From Paenibacillus ihbetae (GTDB taxonomy: Bacteria; Bacillota; Bacilli; Paenibacillales; Paenibacillaceae): 64,000 nucleotides of DNA. Both the position numbers and the translations under genes were made by a program. The notes beneath the pieces are model-generated. The model was given only the letters and a program-made list of their open reading frames with translations. It made no database searches and was not told the DNA's origin. The DNA is taken from positions 1,882,501-1,946,500 of the forward strand of contig NZ_CP016809.1 in NCBI RefSeq assembly GCF_002741055.1. Reading direction: 5' to 3'. Below, piece by piece: positions 1 to 8,342 of the stretch (positions are counted from its first letter, which is position 1; each line of letters begins with the position of its first letter).

Positions 1-881
1 GCCATAATCGTGAGCCCTTCCTCGGCCTCAAGCCGGCATTCCATCCCCGATTTTTCCAAAGCCGGAACCGACTCCTCGATCAGCTGCCGGATGAATTGCG
101 CCATATCGATCTCCTGCACCTCGAGCGGCAATCCGTTGTTAATCCGCGTATATTCGAATAAATCATCTATCAGCTTCTTCAGGTTTTGCGCCTTCTCGTA
201 GGCGATATTCACGTAATATCGCAGCTCAACTTCATCCTGGTAGCGGTCCTCCTCAATCACTTCCAGAAACCCCAGGATCGACGTCAGCGGCGTCCGCAGG
301 TCATGGGAAACGCCGGTGATCAGATCGTTCTTGGTCTTCTCAGCACGGCGCTCCTCCAGTATCGATTGATACAGCTGCTTGCTCATCTGATTGATGCTGG
401 CCGCCACCTCGCCGAGCTGGCTTCCGGGATGCTCCGGGATTTCGGTATCGAAATTGCCCTTGGCGATTTCCCGGAGACCGCGCGTAATTTCTTCGAGGTA
501 AACATTCAATTCGTCGGCCATTCGGTTGATGCCCTCGGCTACGCGGCCCAGCTCGTCTCGGGAAGAGAGGGCGATTTTATAATCGAAGCGGCCGCTGACG
601 ACCTCCTGCAGGCCGGTTTCGATCTTCGCCAGATCGCGGACGAACCACTTCGTGCTCATGTAATAGCTGACGAAGAACAGGATCATGCCAACCACGATCA
701 TAACCGGCTCCGATCCAATATTGTTGACCACCCAGGCCAAAGGAACGTTCAGCGTTGGAACCGTCAGGATCAGGGAACTTAAAGCATAGAGCGTAACCAG
801 CAGGGCTGCCGTTATGCCGATGCTTGCAAGCAGCATAAGCAGCATTTTGATGCGGATGTTATCCGGCTGTATTCTTCTCAA
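1..881 (-). CDS. Sensor histidine kinase (C-terminus beyond window)
   Basis: Membrane sensor kinase that would phosphorylate the response regulator encoded 21 bases upstream. Translation from TTG at 881 (preceded by AGAGGTGA) stays open to the window edge. Visible parts: two membrane segments at about residues 10-35 and 50-70 with a short outside loop, a HAMP-like linker, a second HAMP-like stretch, and the H-box GVSHDLRTPLTS at about residue 185, followed by the dimerisation helices. The ATP-binding domain lies outside the window. The short sensing loop resembles VanS/intramembrane-sensing kinases, but the signal cannot be told. The TTG start is a choice based on the ribosome binding site. 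Confidence 0.85.
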   Translation of the reverse strand, partial: MRRIQPDNIRIKMLLMLLASIGITAALLVTLYALSSLILTVPTLNVPLAWVVNNIGSEPVMIVVGMILFFVSYYMSTKWFVRDLAKIETGLQEVVSGRFDYKIALSSRDELGRVAEGINRMADELNVYLEEITRGLREIAKGNFDTEIPEHPGSQLGEVAASINQMSKQLYQSILEERRAEKTKNDLITGVSHDLRTPLTSILGFLEVIEEDRYQDEVELRYYVNIAYEKAQNLKKLIDDLFEYTRINNGLPLEVQEIDMAQFIRQLIEESVPALEKSGMECRLEAEEGLTIM

Positions 882-902
882 GTCAGTCACCTCTGCTTTA
901 GT

Positions 903-1595
903 TTACTCGATTTTGTACCCGATCCCCCAAACCGTTTTAATATATTGCGGATGCTGCGGGTCCTTCTCGATCTTCTCGCGCAGCTTTCGGATATGTACCA
1001 TGACGGTATTCTTCGATTCCATGAACGGCTCATTCCATACTTCCGTATAGATCTTGTCCATGCTGAGCACGAGCCCCCGATTGATCGCCAGCATATGCAG
1101 CAAATTAAATTCCCTTGGCGTCAGCTTGACCTCTTCCCCCGCCACCGTGACCCGGTGGGAAGCGGCGTTGATGATCAGCTCGTCGATTTGGATTTCGTTC
1201 TCGTTCCGAGCGGTGCTGCTGTTCAGCTGTTTATACCTCCGAAGCTGGGATTTGATGCGGGCAATCAGCTCCAGCGGGCTGAAAGGCTTGGTGACATAGT
1301 CGTCCGCCCCGATGCTGAGCCCTGCGATTTTATCGATCTCCTGGCTTTTCGCCGACAGCATGATGATCGGAGTGTTGTTCTCCTCCCGGATTTTCATGCA
1401 TGCCTGAATGCCGTCCATCTTCGGCATCATGACGTCCAGAATAATCAAATCCACCTTATGCGTCTTCAAAATCTCCAGCGCTTCAATTCCGCTGTTGGCG
1501 GTAAGCAGCGTATAGCCTTCATTCTTCACATAGATTTCCATCAGTTTAATAATTTCGACTTCATCGTCGACCATCAGTATGGTTACTCCAGACAT
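903..1595 (-). CDS. OmpR/PhoB-family response regulator, VanR-like
   Basis: DNA-binding response regulator, 230 residues, the usual family length. The receiver domain fills residues 1-120, with acidic pair D10/D11, phospho-acceptor D54 in ILDVMMP and conserved K103 in VTKPF. The winged-helix output domain spans about 130-230 and contains the typical ELLxxLAxNRG-like and VWGIGYK motifs. It lies directly upstream of, and co-oriented with, the histidine kinase gene, so the two form a two-component pair. The sequence is VanR-like in general character, but no resistance genes are adjacent, so a vancomycin role is not implied. Confidence 0.93.
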   Translation of the reverse strand: MSGVTILMVDDEVEIIKLMEIYVKNEGYTLLTANSGIEALEILKTHKVDLIILDVMMPKMDGIQACMKIREENNTPIIMLSAKSQEIDKIAGLSIGADDYVTKPFSPLELIARIKSQLRRYKQLNSSTARNENEIQIDELIINAASHRVTVAGEEVKLTPREFNLLHMLAINRGLVLSMDKIYTEVWNEPFMESKNTVMVHIRKLREKIEKDPQHPQYIKTVWGIGYKIE

Positions 1596-1783
1596 GGCCC
1601 CTCCTATAAAAATGCTGCAGCCTTATGCCCCGTGTCTTTCAGGACAGTCCCGCACAGGCCCTAAGTGTTGTTTATATGCCACCATGCTATCACATCAATG
1701 CGCTTGCCGTCTCGCTTCCCCAGGGGTCCCTCTTCCGGCTTCGGCACACGGGACCGCCGACGATGATCATCGTGCAGCACGCA

Positions 1784-2965
1784 TTACCTGGATAAAGGCA
1801 CTCCCTGCTGCTCTTGCCGTCTCCGGCTTTTCTCTGTCTTTGGCACATTGCCGAATACGAGCCACGAAGCCGGAAGATATCGGACCGTCAACTCCACGAC
1901 AAGCCACGAGCAGAACAGTGCAGCCAGGAAGCCTCCCGCATACCAAGCATGGGTCAGGACAGAATTGCCCGTGGATAGCGGGAATTTCCGATAGACCAGC
2001 AGGAAAAATGGATGAATCAGATAGATGCCGAAGGATACCGCGCCCAGCCGCTCCAGCGCAGGGGTCAAGCCCCGCTTGAAGATGCGGTACACGATCGACG
2101 CCAGCTGAAGCAGCACGATCGCCCCCAAATACGTATGCGCATTCCACATCAGCTCGTACAGCGTCGAATTGTACGCCGTCCCGTATAAACGGTTCGTGTA
2201 ATAAATGTACACATGCCCAAGCCCGCAAGCCGCCCAGCTCAGCCACAGCAGGATCCATGAAACGGTGCGGACCGGCGTGGCGTTCGAGCGGCTAACTACC
2301 AGCCAAGCCTTCAGCTTCGGATAATAAATGCCGACGAAGGCCCCCAGCATGAAGTATGCGATATACGTCAGCGCCCAGCTTCCCTTATTCGGCACTTGCC
2401 AGTAATACTTGTTCAGGAATACGAAAGCCCACTGGATCGCAAGGCCGATCGGGATGGCCCACTTCGTAAGCTGCGGCACTTTTTTAAACAGCCACCAAGC
2501 AAGCGGAAACAGCACATAGAACTGAATGCTGATGAATACGAAATACAGATGCGTGTAGGCTTTTCCCGTCACCAGCTTGGTGAAGAAGCTTTCAACCGTA
2601 TCCGCCAGCGATCGGTCCGGGTAGTACAGAAAGTGCAGCAGACCGAAATAGAAGATGGAGAACAGCGTGTACGGGATGATGATATACAGCAGTCTTTTCT
2701 TATAAAACCCGCCGATCCGCTGCCTGGTCATCGGCTGGCTGTAGTAGTTGTAGAATAGGACCAGGCTGCTCAAAAAGATGAATGTCGGTGTCCCGTATTT
2801 CATGAAGATATTCATGAAATTGTAGAGGAAAAAGTACTGGGATTCCTTCATGGCCGATACCGCATACGACGTCGAGTGGACGGACAGCACGCCGATAATC
2901 GCGAATGCGCGCACGAGCTGCAGTTCAGGCAGGCGCTCCCTTTGGGTTGCAATGCTTTTGTTCAT
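1784..2965 (-). CDS. Acyltransferase family 3 membrane protein
   Basis: Predicted integral-membrane O-acyltransferase, 393 residues with about ten hydrophobic segments. The N-terminal block LQLVRAFAIIGVLSVH carries the family histidine. Members acylate cell-surface sugars, peptidoglycan or lipids; the substrate here is unknown. I chose the ATG at 2965 (MNKSIATQ) because GAGAGGT precedes it at good spacing; an in-frame extension to 3067 reads as basic, non-conserved sequence. The gene is monocistronic, with non-coding sequence on both sides, so context gives no clue to the acceptor. Confidence 0.85.
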   Translation of the reverse strand: MNKSIATQRERLPELQLVRAFAIIGVLSVHSTSYAVSAMKESQYFFLYNFMNIFMKYGTPTFIFLSSLVLFYNYYSQPMTRQRIGGFYKKRLLYIIIPYTLFSIFYFGLLHFLYYPDRSLADTVESFFTKLVTGKAYTHLYFVFISIQFYVLFPLAWWLFKKVPQLTKWAIPIGLAIQWAFVFLNKYYWQVPNKGSWALTYIAYFMLGAFVGIYYPKLKAWLVVSRSNATPVRTVSWILLWLSWAACGLGHVYIYYTNRLYGTAYNSTLYELMWNAHTYLGAIVLLQLASIVYRIFKRGLTPALERLGAVSFGIYLIHPFFLLVYRKFPLSTGNSVLTHAWYAGGFLAALFCSWLVVELTVRYLPASWLVFGNVPKTEKSRRRQEQQGVPLSR

Positions 2966-3501
2966 AACTATACCTCTCATTTTCATCCGGATTTTTCTCT
3001 GTGGCCGATTCGGATTCACACAGTATACATGACAGTTCTTAACGCGAGGCTTCCAAGTTCTTAACAATTACTTAAGATTTTGGGTTCGCACCTCTTATGT
3101 ATTTCGGCTTGTTCCCAGCAAATTCCTTGGCGTACAATGAATATAACCTTTTTTAAAAATCGGGGTGAATGGAATGTCGATCCCAAACGTTCGAAGTAGA
3201 CGGCACGGGCAGGAGTAGAACCGGGCTTGGCAGCCAAGGGCTGGTCAAGGGCATCTGCCTAATCAAGGCTAACAGCAATGCCGGCCTTGCATGCATATCA
3301 TCGCCTATTTCTTATATAGCCGGATGACCCGACTGATGGATATGCCCTTATTCGCTGCTAAAAAAGAAGTCTTCCAGCATGCACCCGCCTGCCGGACGAT
3401 TCATGCCTGGCACGCCATGACCCGGTATCCGCTCCTCCTAAGGTGAATGTGACCCAGCGCAAGCGTCCAAAAAATTCTCCTGGCGAAAGGTGGAGCCAAC
3501 C
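2966..3501. other. Intergenic region, no gene recognised
   Basis: About 540 bases between the divergent acyltransferase and methyltransferase genes. It holds the upstream regions of both. A 51-codon frame at 3291-3446 (+) has no convincing ribosome binding site or recognisable product. I see no repeat or RNA element. Confidence 0.5.
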
Positions 3502-4251
3502 ATGAAATCACAATCTTACGAGCATTTTTATGATGCAATTGGAGCCATAAACGGCTGGGACTTCAGCCAAGTCCGATGCATAAGCGAAGGCGCGGCATGG
3601 GACTTCTACGATACGGTGCGAAAAGCGTGCCGCAAAACCGATTGTCTGTTGGATATCGGAACCGGGGGCGGGGAGAATGCATTGTCTATCGCATCCTCCC
3701 TCGCCTTCCTGATCGGGATCGATCTTTCCCGTTCCATGATCGAGACGGCGCTTCGGAACCAGAGCCGGGCTTCGGTGACGAACGCGCGATTTATCCCGAT
3801 GGATGCCGATCGGCTTGAATTTCCGGCAGGGCTGTTCAATCTGGTCTCCTGCAGGCATGCACCATTCTCTGCCGCCGAAGCTGCCAGAGTATTAACCGAT
3901 GACGGTATGTTGTTCACCCAGCAGGTGAGAGAATCCGATAAGTCGAACCTGAAGAAGGCCTTCGGCAGAGGGCAAGCCTTAGACCAGGAAGACGGCGCCT
4001 TAAGGGATCGCTATATCGCGGAGTTACGGGAAGCAGGCTTTCGCGATGTACAATATGCCGAGTACGATGCCGCCGAATATTATGAACGCGATGAGGATCT
4101 GCTCTTTCTGCTGAAGCATACGCCGATCATTCCGGGCTTCGGGGAGGATGAGCAGGATTACCGCATTCTTGAGCAGTTCATCAATGAGTTTCGCGATGCG
4201 CGCGGCATTCGGACGAACGCCGCCCGTTTTATGATCATCGCCAGGAAGTGA
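3502..4251 (+). CDS. Class I SAM-dependent methyltransferase
   Basis: Soluble methyltransferase of 249 residues. SAM-binding motif I is LLDIGTGGGENAL at about residues 50-62, followed by the acidic end of strand two (GIDLS) and motif FIPMDADRLEFP. The C-terminal part (PIIPGFG...DYRILEQFINEF) resembles small-molecule methyltransferases common in Bacilli, often annotated only by fold. The start is the ATG at 3502; an upstream GTG at 3490 overlaps the Shine-Dalgarno AAAGGTGGAG and is unlikely. The gene stands alone and ends at a shared bidirectional terminator. The substrate is unknown. Confidence 0.88.
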   Translation: MKSQSYEHFYDAIGAINGWDFSQVRCISEGAAWDFYDTVRKACRKTDCLLDIGTGGGENALSIASSLAFLIGIDLSRSMIETALRNQSRASVTNARFIPMDADRLEFPAGLFNLVSCRHAPFSAAEAARVLTDDGMLFTQQVRESDKSNLKKAFGRGQALDQEDGALRDRYIAELREAGFRDVQYAEYDAAEYYERDEDLLFLLKHTPIIPGFGEDEQDYRILEQFINEFRDARGIRTNAARFMIIARK

Positions 4252-4364
4252 GGCGGCTCTGGGCAGCATGTCTACTACAGAAACGCGGTAAATTTGAATT
4301 TGAGCATTACGCCAAAATCGCGCCTCGCTTTGTTCTCGCCTCTATTTAATAGACGATTTATAAC

Positions 4365-4409
4365 AAAAAAAGTCTGCCTCAAGGTCCATTGCCCTGAGAC
4401 AGACTTTTT
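4365..4409. terminator. Bidirectional intrinsic terminator
   Basis: Perfect outer stem AAAAAGTCTG / CAGACTTTTT with an inner CTCAAGG/CCCTGAG pairing. A-run and T-run flank it, so it can end transcripts from both the methyltransferase (+) and khtT (-), which converge here. Confidence 0.9.
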
Positions 4410-4438
4410 CATATATAGCAGCATGTATTTGCTTCTAG

Positions 4439-4927
4439 CTAGCCGTTCACGAGCAGATCCTTCAGCTGCTTGATCTGCTTCCGCTCGCCGGCCAGAACCA
4501 GCGTTGAGCCTGCCGTCAAAACATCGCTCGGCCCCGGATTGATCTTCTGCTCATTCCGCTTCACAATCGCCAGCACGTTGGCGCCGGTCCTTTGGCGAAC
4601 CTCCAGCTCAGCGATCGTCTTATCGACGCATTTATAATGCGGCTCGATACGCGCCCATTCGATAATCAGATCCTCAAGCGTAACCTCGATCGTCTCCAGC
4701 GCCTTCGGCTTGTAGGTCATGCCGCCGATAATGCCGGCGATCTGGCGGGCCTCATCGTCCTCCAGCGTGATTTGGGAGATGGTCTCATCGGGGTTATCGT
4801 CTTCAAAATGGTACATCTCTCTGCGCCCGTCGTCATGAATGACGACAACCAATTTGTCCCCTGATCTCGCCTGGATCACAAACTTCTTCCCGATACCCGG
4901 CAGGTCCGATTCGCGAATAATACTCAT
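4439..4927 (-). CDS. khtT: K+/H+ antiporter regulatory subunit KhtT
   Basis: Cytoplasmic regulatory subunit of a potassium efflux antiporter, 162 residues (B. subtilis KhtT is of similar size). An N-terminal domain (about 1-70, starting MSIIRESDLPGIG) precedes a TrkA-C/RCK-C domain (about 77-162, with EVRQRTGANVLAIVK and AGSTLVLAGE). In B. subtilis KhtT gates KhtU and its RCK-C domain binds cyclic di-AMP. The start is the ATG at 4927, behind GGAGGA; the ten-codon upstream extension lacks family similarity. It lies 84 bases after khtU in the same direction. B. subtilis has order khtS-khtT-khtU; here the order is U then T and I see no khtS. Confidence 0.93.
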   Translation of the reverse strand: MSIIRESDLPGIGKKFVIQARSGDKLVVVIHDDGRREMYHFEDDNPDETISQITLEDDEARQIAGIIGGMTYKPKALETIEVTLEDLIIEWARIEPHYKCVDKTIAELEVRQRTGANVLAIVKRNEQKINPGPSDVLTAGSTLVLAGERKQIKQLKDLLVNG

Positions 4928-5011
4928 CTGTAAATCCTCCGTTCTGGGTTCATTCAATCTCTTGATTATATAGACTCCTTGTCAGAAAGTAAATCGGCTT
5001 GGTTCAGCTTC

Positions 5012-6232
5012 TTAGACATTCTTCTTTTTCTCTTTCTTTACGGGGTCGGTCCATTTGAATATTTTATTCATTCCATGGTACATAAGCTTCGATTCTTTTG
5101 CAAACAGCGGACCCAGAATCGCCAGAATCAGGACATACAGCGCGGAAAAAGGCTTAAGCACCGCCGCCAATCCTCCCGCAAGGCCCAGGTTGGCCACGAT
5201 TATGGTAAACTCCCCGCGGGCCATAATGGTCAGGCCGATGTTCAGAGACGACTTGTGCTGCAGCCCCGCCTTCCGCCCGGCAATCATGCCGGCTACGATA
5301 TTGCTGACAATCGTTAATATCACCGCTCCAAGCGCCAGCCAGATTGCATCTCCCAGTGTGGTCGGATCGATGCTGAGGCCAAAGCTGAAGAAGAACACCG
5401 CTCCAAAAAAATCGCGAAACGGGATAACCAGATGCTCAATGCGTTCGCTATGCTCCGTCTCCGATAAAGCAAGTCCGAACAGCAAAGCGCCGATCGCTTC
5501 GGCCACATGCAGCGTTTCGGAAAATCCGGCAATAAAGAACATCGCCGAGAACACGACGATAATAAATATCTCACTCGACGTAATATTAAGCAGCCGATTA
5601 AGAACCGGGGGACCTTTTCTCGCGATGACAAAGAACAGCAGCATGTACCCGATGGATATAAGGACCGACAGGATCGTCCCGCCGACCGTCGTGGACCCGC
5701 CAAGCAGCAGCCCGGACATAATCGATAAGAATACCGCCAGGAAAATATCATCAAACAGGATAATGCCGAGAATCAGCTCGGTTTCCGCATTCCCGGTCCG
5801 GCGTAAATCCACCAGCACCTTGGCGACGATCGCACTGGAGGACACCGACAGCATCCCTGCAATAATGAGCGTCTCATACAAAGACATTTGAACCAGAAAG
5901 CCGTAAGCAAGGCCCAGGACAAAGTTCAGCAGCACATAGATGGAGCCACCGACGACGATATTGCGGCCGGATTTGATTAGTTTTTGAACGGAAAACTCGA
6001 GACCCAAATAAAAGAGCAAAAACAATATCCCCATCTGCCCCAGAAAATGGATGATTTCCTGGCTTTCGATAAACCGGAGGTCCAGAATCCCGAGCTTAGG
6101 CGCATGCGGCCCGACCAGCATTCCAAGCACAATCAGAAACGGGATGATGGAAAACCTCAGTTTACCTGCAATGATGGAAGCAATCGCTACCAGCAGCAGC
6201 GCGGTTCCGACTTCAAATACGATATGATCCAT
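5012..6232 (-). CDS. khtU: K+/H+ antiporter KhtU (CPA2 family)
   Basis: Membrane cation/proton antiporter, 406 residues with about 12 hydrophobic segments. It starts MDHIVFEVGTALLLVAIAS, very like B. subtilis KhtU, and carries the CPA2 pattern including FLLFYLGLEFS, SSSAIVAKVL and the GEFTIIVANLG segment near the end. There is no attached RCK domain; KhtT supplies that in trans. I chose the ATG at 6232, preceded by AGGAGG 13 bases upstream. The frame stays open upstream for another 45 codons to a TTG, but that stretch is hydrophilic and unlike the family. The role is K+ efflux at alkaline pH or high K+. Confidence 0.93.
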   Translation of the reverse strand: MDHIVFEVGTALLLVAIASIIAGKLRFSIIPFLIVLGMLVGPHAPKLGILDLRFIESQEIIHFLGQMGILFLLFYLGLEFSVQKLIKSGRNIVVGGSIYVLLNFVLGLAYGFLVQMSLYETLIIAGMLSVSSSAIVAKVLVDLRRTGNAETELILGIILFDDIFLAVFLSIMSGLLLGGSTTVGGTILSVLISIGYMLLFFVIARKGPPVLNRLLNITSSEIFIIVVFSAMFFIAGFSETLHVAEAIGALLFGLALSETEHSERIEHLVIPFRDFFGAVFFFSFGLSIDPTTLGDAIWLALGAVILTIVSNIVAGMIAGRKAGLQHKSSLNIGLTIMARGEFTIIVANLGLAGGLAAVLKPFSALYVLILAILGPLFAKESKLMYHGMNKIFKWTDPVKKEKKKNV

Positions 6233-6429
6233 AGCTGTAGTTCCTTCCTCCTGCCCGAACATAATAACGGATCGTCCATCCATTCTAGCTGCTTTCGGCA
6301 GAGCGTCTTTAGCATCTACATTATTTCCAACTAACGAAGCAATATCCAAAATGGCATGGGAAGACAAACCGGGCAGCAGGAATCTGTATGGATCGAACGT
6401 GACCAGACAAGCATTTAGGATTCATATGC

Positions 6430-6466
6430 AAAAAAAAAGATGCCCCCCGGCGTCCGGAAGCGCATC
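6430..6466 (-). terminator. Intrinsic terminator of the des operon
   Basis: On the minus strand GATGC...GCATC encloses a CCGG/CCGG stem with an ACG loop and is followed by eight or more T. It lies 22 bases past the desR stop. Confidence 0.88.
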
Positions 6467-6487
6467 GCTTGAATATCGCTACGTTGT

Positions 6488-7090
6488 TTATTTGAACCAG
6501 CCTTTTTCTTTGAACCGCGTAATGGCTTCGATCCGGTTGCTCACGCCGAGCTTATCCAGAATGACCGAAATATAATTTCGGACGGTGCCCGTCGTAATAA
6601 ACAGCTGGCTTGCAATCTCCTTCGTGTTCTTGCCGTCGGCGATCAGGCCGAGCACTTCCTTCTCGCGCTCGGTGAGCGGATTCTCCTCACCGCTATAGGC
6701 TTCATCCACAAGCTCCGAAGCATATATCCGCCTTCCGGCCATAATGCTTCGAATCGACGTGGCCAGCTCTCCGCTTGGCGTATCCTTCAGCAAGTAGGCG
6801 TTGGCTCCCGCCTTTAACGCACGTTCGAAATATCCGGGTCTGGCAAAAGTCGTAAGGATCATGATTTTGCAGCCGGTATCCTTAATCGCCTCTGCCGCTT
6901 CAAGGCCGTTCATGAGCGGCATTTCGATATCCATAATGCATATATCCGGCTTATGGATCCGGACAAGCTCTACCGCTTCCTTCCCCGTTCCAGCCGTTCC
7001 GACCACCTGCATATCCGGTTCAAGATCAAGCAGCGAGGCTAGCGCGCCTAGCAGCAGACGTTGATCCTCGGCGATGACGATTCGGATCAT
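6488..7090 (-). CDS. desR: Response regulator DesR (NarL/LuxR family)
   Basis: Activator of the fatty acid desaturase gene in the membrane-fluidity response, 200 residues. The receiver domain (1-120) has phospho-acceptor D54 in CIMDIEMP, the same position as in B. subtilis DesR, and K102 in LLKDTP. A LuxR-type helix-turn-helix (about 135-195, LTEREKEVLGLIADGKNTKEIA) follows. Its start overlaps the desK stop by four bases (ATGA), so the two are translationally coupled. Gene order des-desK-desR matches B. subtilis. A candidate target site lies upstream of des. Confidence 0.95.
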   Translation of the reverse strand: MIRIVIAEDQRLLLGALASLLDLEPDMQVVGTAGTGKEAVELVRIHKPDICIMDIEMPLMNGLEAAEAIKDTGCKIMILTTFARPGYFERALKAGANAYLLKDTPSGELATSIRSIMAGRRIYASELVDEAYSGEENPLTEREKEVLGLIADGKNTKEIASQLFITTGTVRNYISVILDKLGVSNRIEAITRFKEKGWFK

Positions 7091-8220
7091 ATCCCCGCCC
7101 CCCTTTCCGACATTCTGTGCACGCTCGGGACCCGAATAATGAGCGTTGTCCCTCCGCCCGACGCAATCTCCAGGCTTCCATTGACGAATTCCAGGCGTTC
7201 CCTCATTCCTCGAAGCCCGTTGCCGGGATGCACAGCATGCCCCATAATGCCCGTACCATTATCCTTCACTCTCACGACGAGCTCCGTTTCGGTCTGCTCC
7301 ATCGAGATGATGCAGTTGGTTGCATTGCTGTGCTTGACAATATTGTTGACCGCCTCTTTCAAGCACATGCTGATGACATTCTCATTCATTAACGAGATAT
7401 TGTCCGGCGTGGTTGTACCTTCAAGTGTCAGTTCAATCTGCGCTGCCTTCAATATCTGCTGAATACGGAACATTTCATCCGCAATTCGGGTGCCTCTCAT
7501 CCTGGTCACCATCTCGCGGACCTCCGTTAAAGCGGTTCGGGCAGTCTGCTGCACATCGTCGATTTCGGCTTTGGCCCTGTCCGGATCCTGTGTGATCAGC
7601 CTGCCCGCCAGATCGCTCTTCAAGCCGATTAAGGACAGCTTCTGCCCCAGCGTATCATGCAGATCCCTTGCAATCCGCTGCCGTTCCTCCAGCTTCACCA
7701 GCTCGGAGATCCGTTTGTTTGCATCTTCCAGCTGCCCCTGCAGCCGGTCGTTCTTGTTGCGGTTGTAATTGGTGACGGGAAGCAGGATAACCCCGACGAC
7801 GCTCACGAGCACGAACGGCAGCTGCGTAATGAAGAGCGGGTTTCGCGTCAGCAGGCCGTAATTCACGGTAAGAAGGGTTGTCAACAGATGAATGGAATAC
7901 AGCGTGATAAACCCGACTTTATGTTTGATATTCCCGATAAAAAATGCGAGAAACAGCGAGAAATACACGTACCCGAACAGTAGGGACATCGTGATCGATA
8001 TGAGAATCTGCAGACTTGTCCAGAAGTATACGAGCCAGCCCTTCGACAAGAAGGACAGCACATAGAATAGAAAGAACATGCCGATCATCAGGATGCCCAT
8101 GACGATCTGATAGGTGGAGGTCGACCGGAAGATGAAATAGAACGGCAGAATATAAAAGACGACCCATACATAAGGGCTCAGCCCCGTGCTTCTATGAAAA
8201 ATCTGATACCATTTTTGCAT
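7087..8220 (-). CDS. desK: Thermosensor histidine kinase DesK
   Basis: Membrane sensor kinase/phosphatase of the HPK7 group, 377 residues. The N-terminal half holds five hydrophobic segments (about 17-35, 38-58, 62-95, 103-122, 133-150). These are followed by a linker coiled coil and the phospho-acceptor motif RIARDLHDTLGQKLSLIG, where the histidine is residue 188, as in B. subtilis DesK. The HATPase_c domain (about 275-365) has N-box EAVNNIVKHS and G-box DNGTGI/GNGLRGMRERL. It senses membrane thickness and order on cooling and controls DesR phosphorylation. Confidence 0.95.
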   Translation of the reverse strand: MQKWYQIFHRSTGLSPYVWVVFYILPFYFIFRSTSTYQIVMGILMIGMFFLFYVLSFLSKGWLVYFWTSLQILISITMSLLFGYVYFSLFLAFFIGNIKHKVGFITLYSIHLLTTLLTVNYGLLTRNPLFITQLPFVLVSVVGVILLPVTNYNRNKNDRLQGQLEDANKRISELVKLEERQRIARDLHDTLGQKLSLIGLKSDLAGRLITQDPDRAKAEIDDVQQTARTALTEVREMVTRMRGTRIADEMFRIQQILKAAQIELTLEGTTTPDNISLMNENVISMCLKEAVNNIVKHSNATNCIISMEQTETELVVRVKDNGTGIMGHAVHPGNGLRGMRERLEFVNGSLEIASGGGTTLIIRVPSVHRMSERGAGI

Positions 8221-8286
8221 GAAGTCCCACCTTTTGGTTACCGCCGAATAGGTCTTTTTCCATCTTCCGTTTACTCTTCCTCTGCC

Positions 8287-8307
8287 GAGAGGGCGCTGCG
8301 CCCTCTC
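8287..8307 (-). promoter_or_regulatory. Stable hairpin between des and desK
   Basis: A perfect nine-pair stem, GAGAGGGCG/CGCCCTCTC with a three-base loop, lies 36 bases past the des stop. No T-run follows on the minus strand, so it looks like an mRNA 3'-end or processing barrier rather than a full terminator. It could raise des mRNA over desKR. Confidence 0.6.
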
Positions 8308-8342
8308 AACTTCCTCTATCCTTATCTTACCCTGAATCCAAG

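Noticed and set aside
3291..3446. 51-codon plus-strand frame upstream of the methyltransferase
   Set aside because: No ribosome binding site and no recognisable product.
6233..6367. 45-codon N-terminal extension of KhtU
   Set aside because: It begins with TTG without a good site, is hydrophilic and is absent from family starts; a strong ribosome binding site precedes the ATG at 6232.
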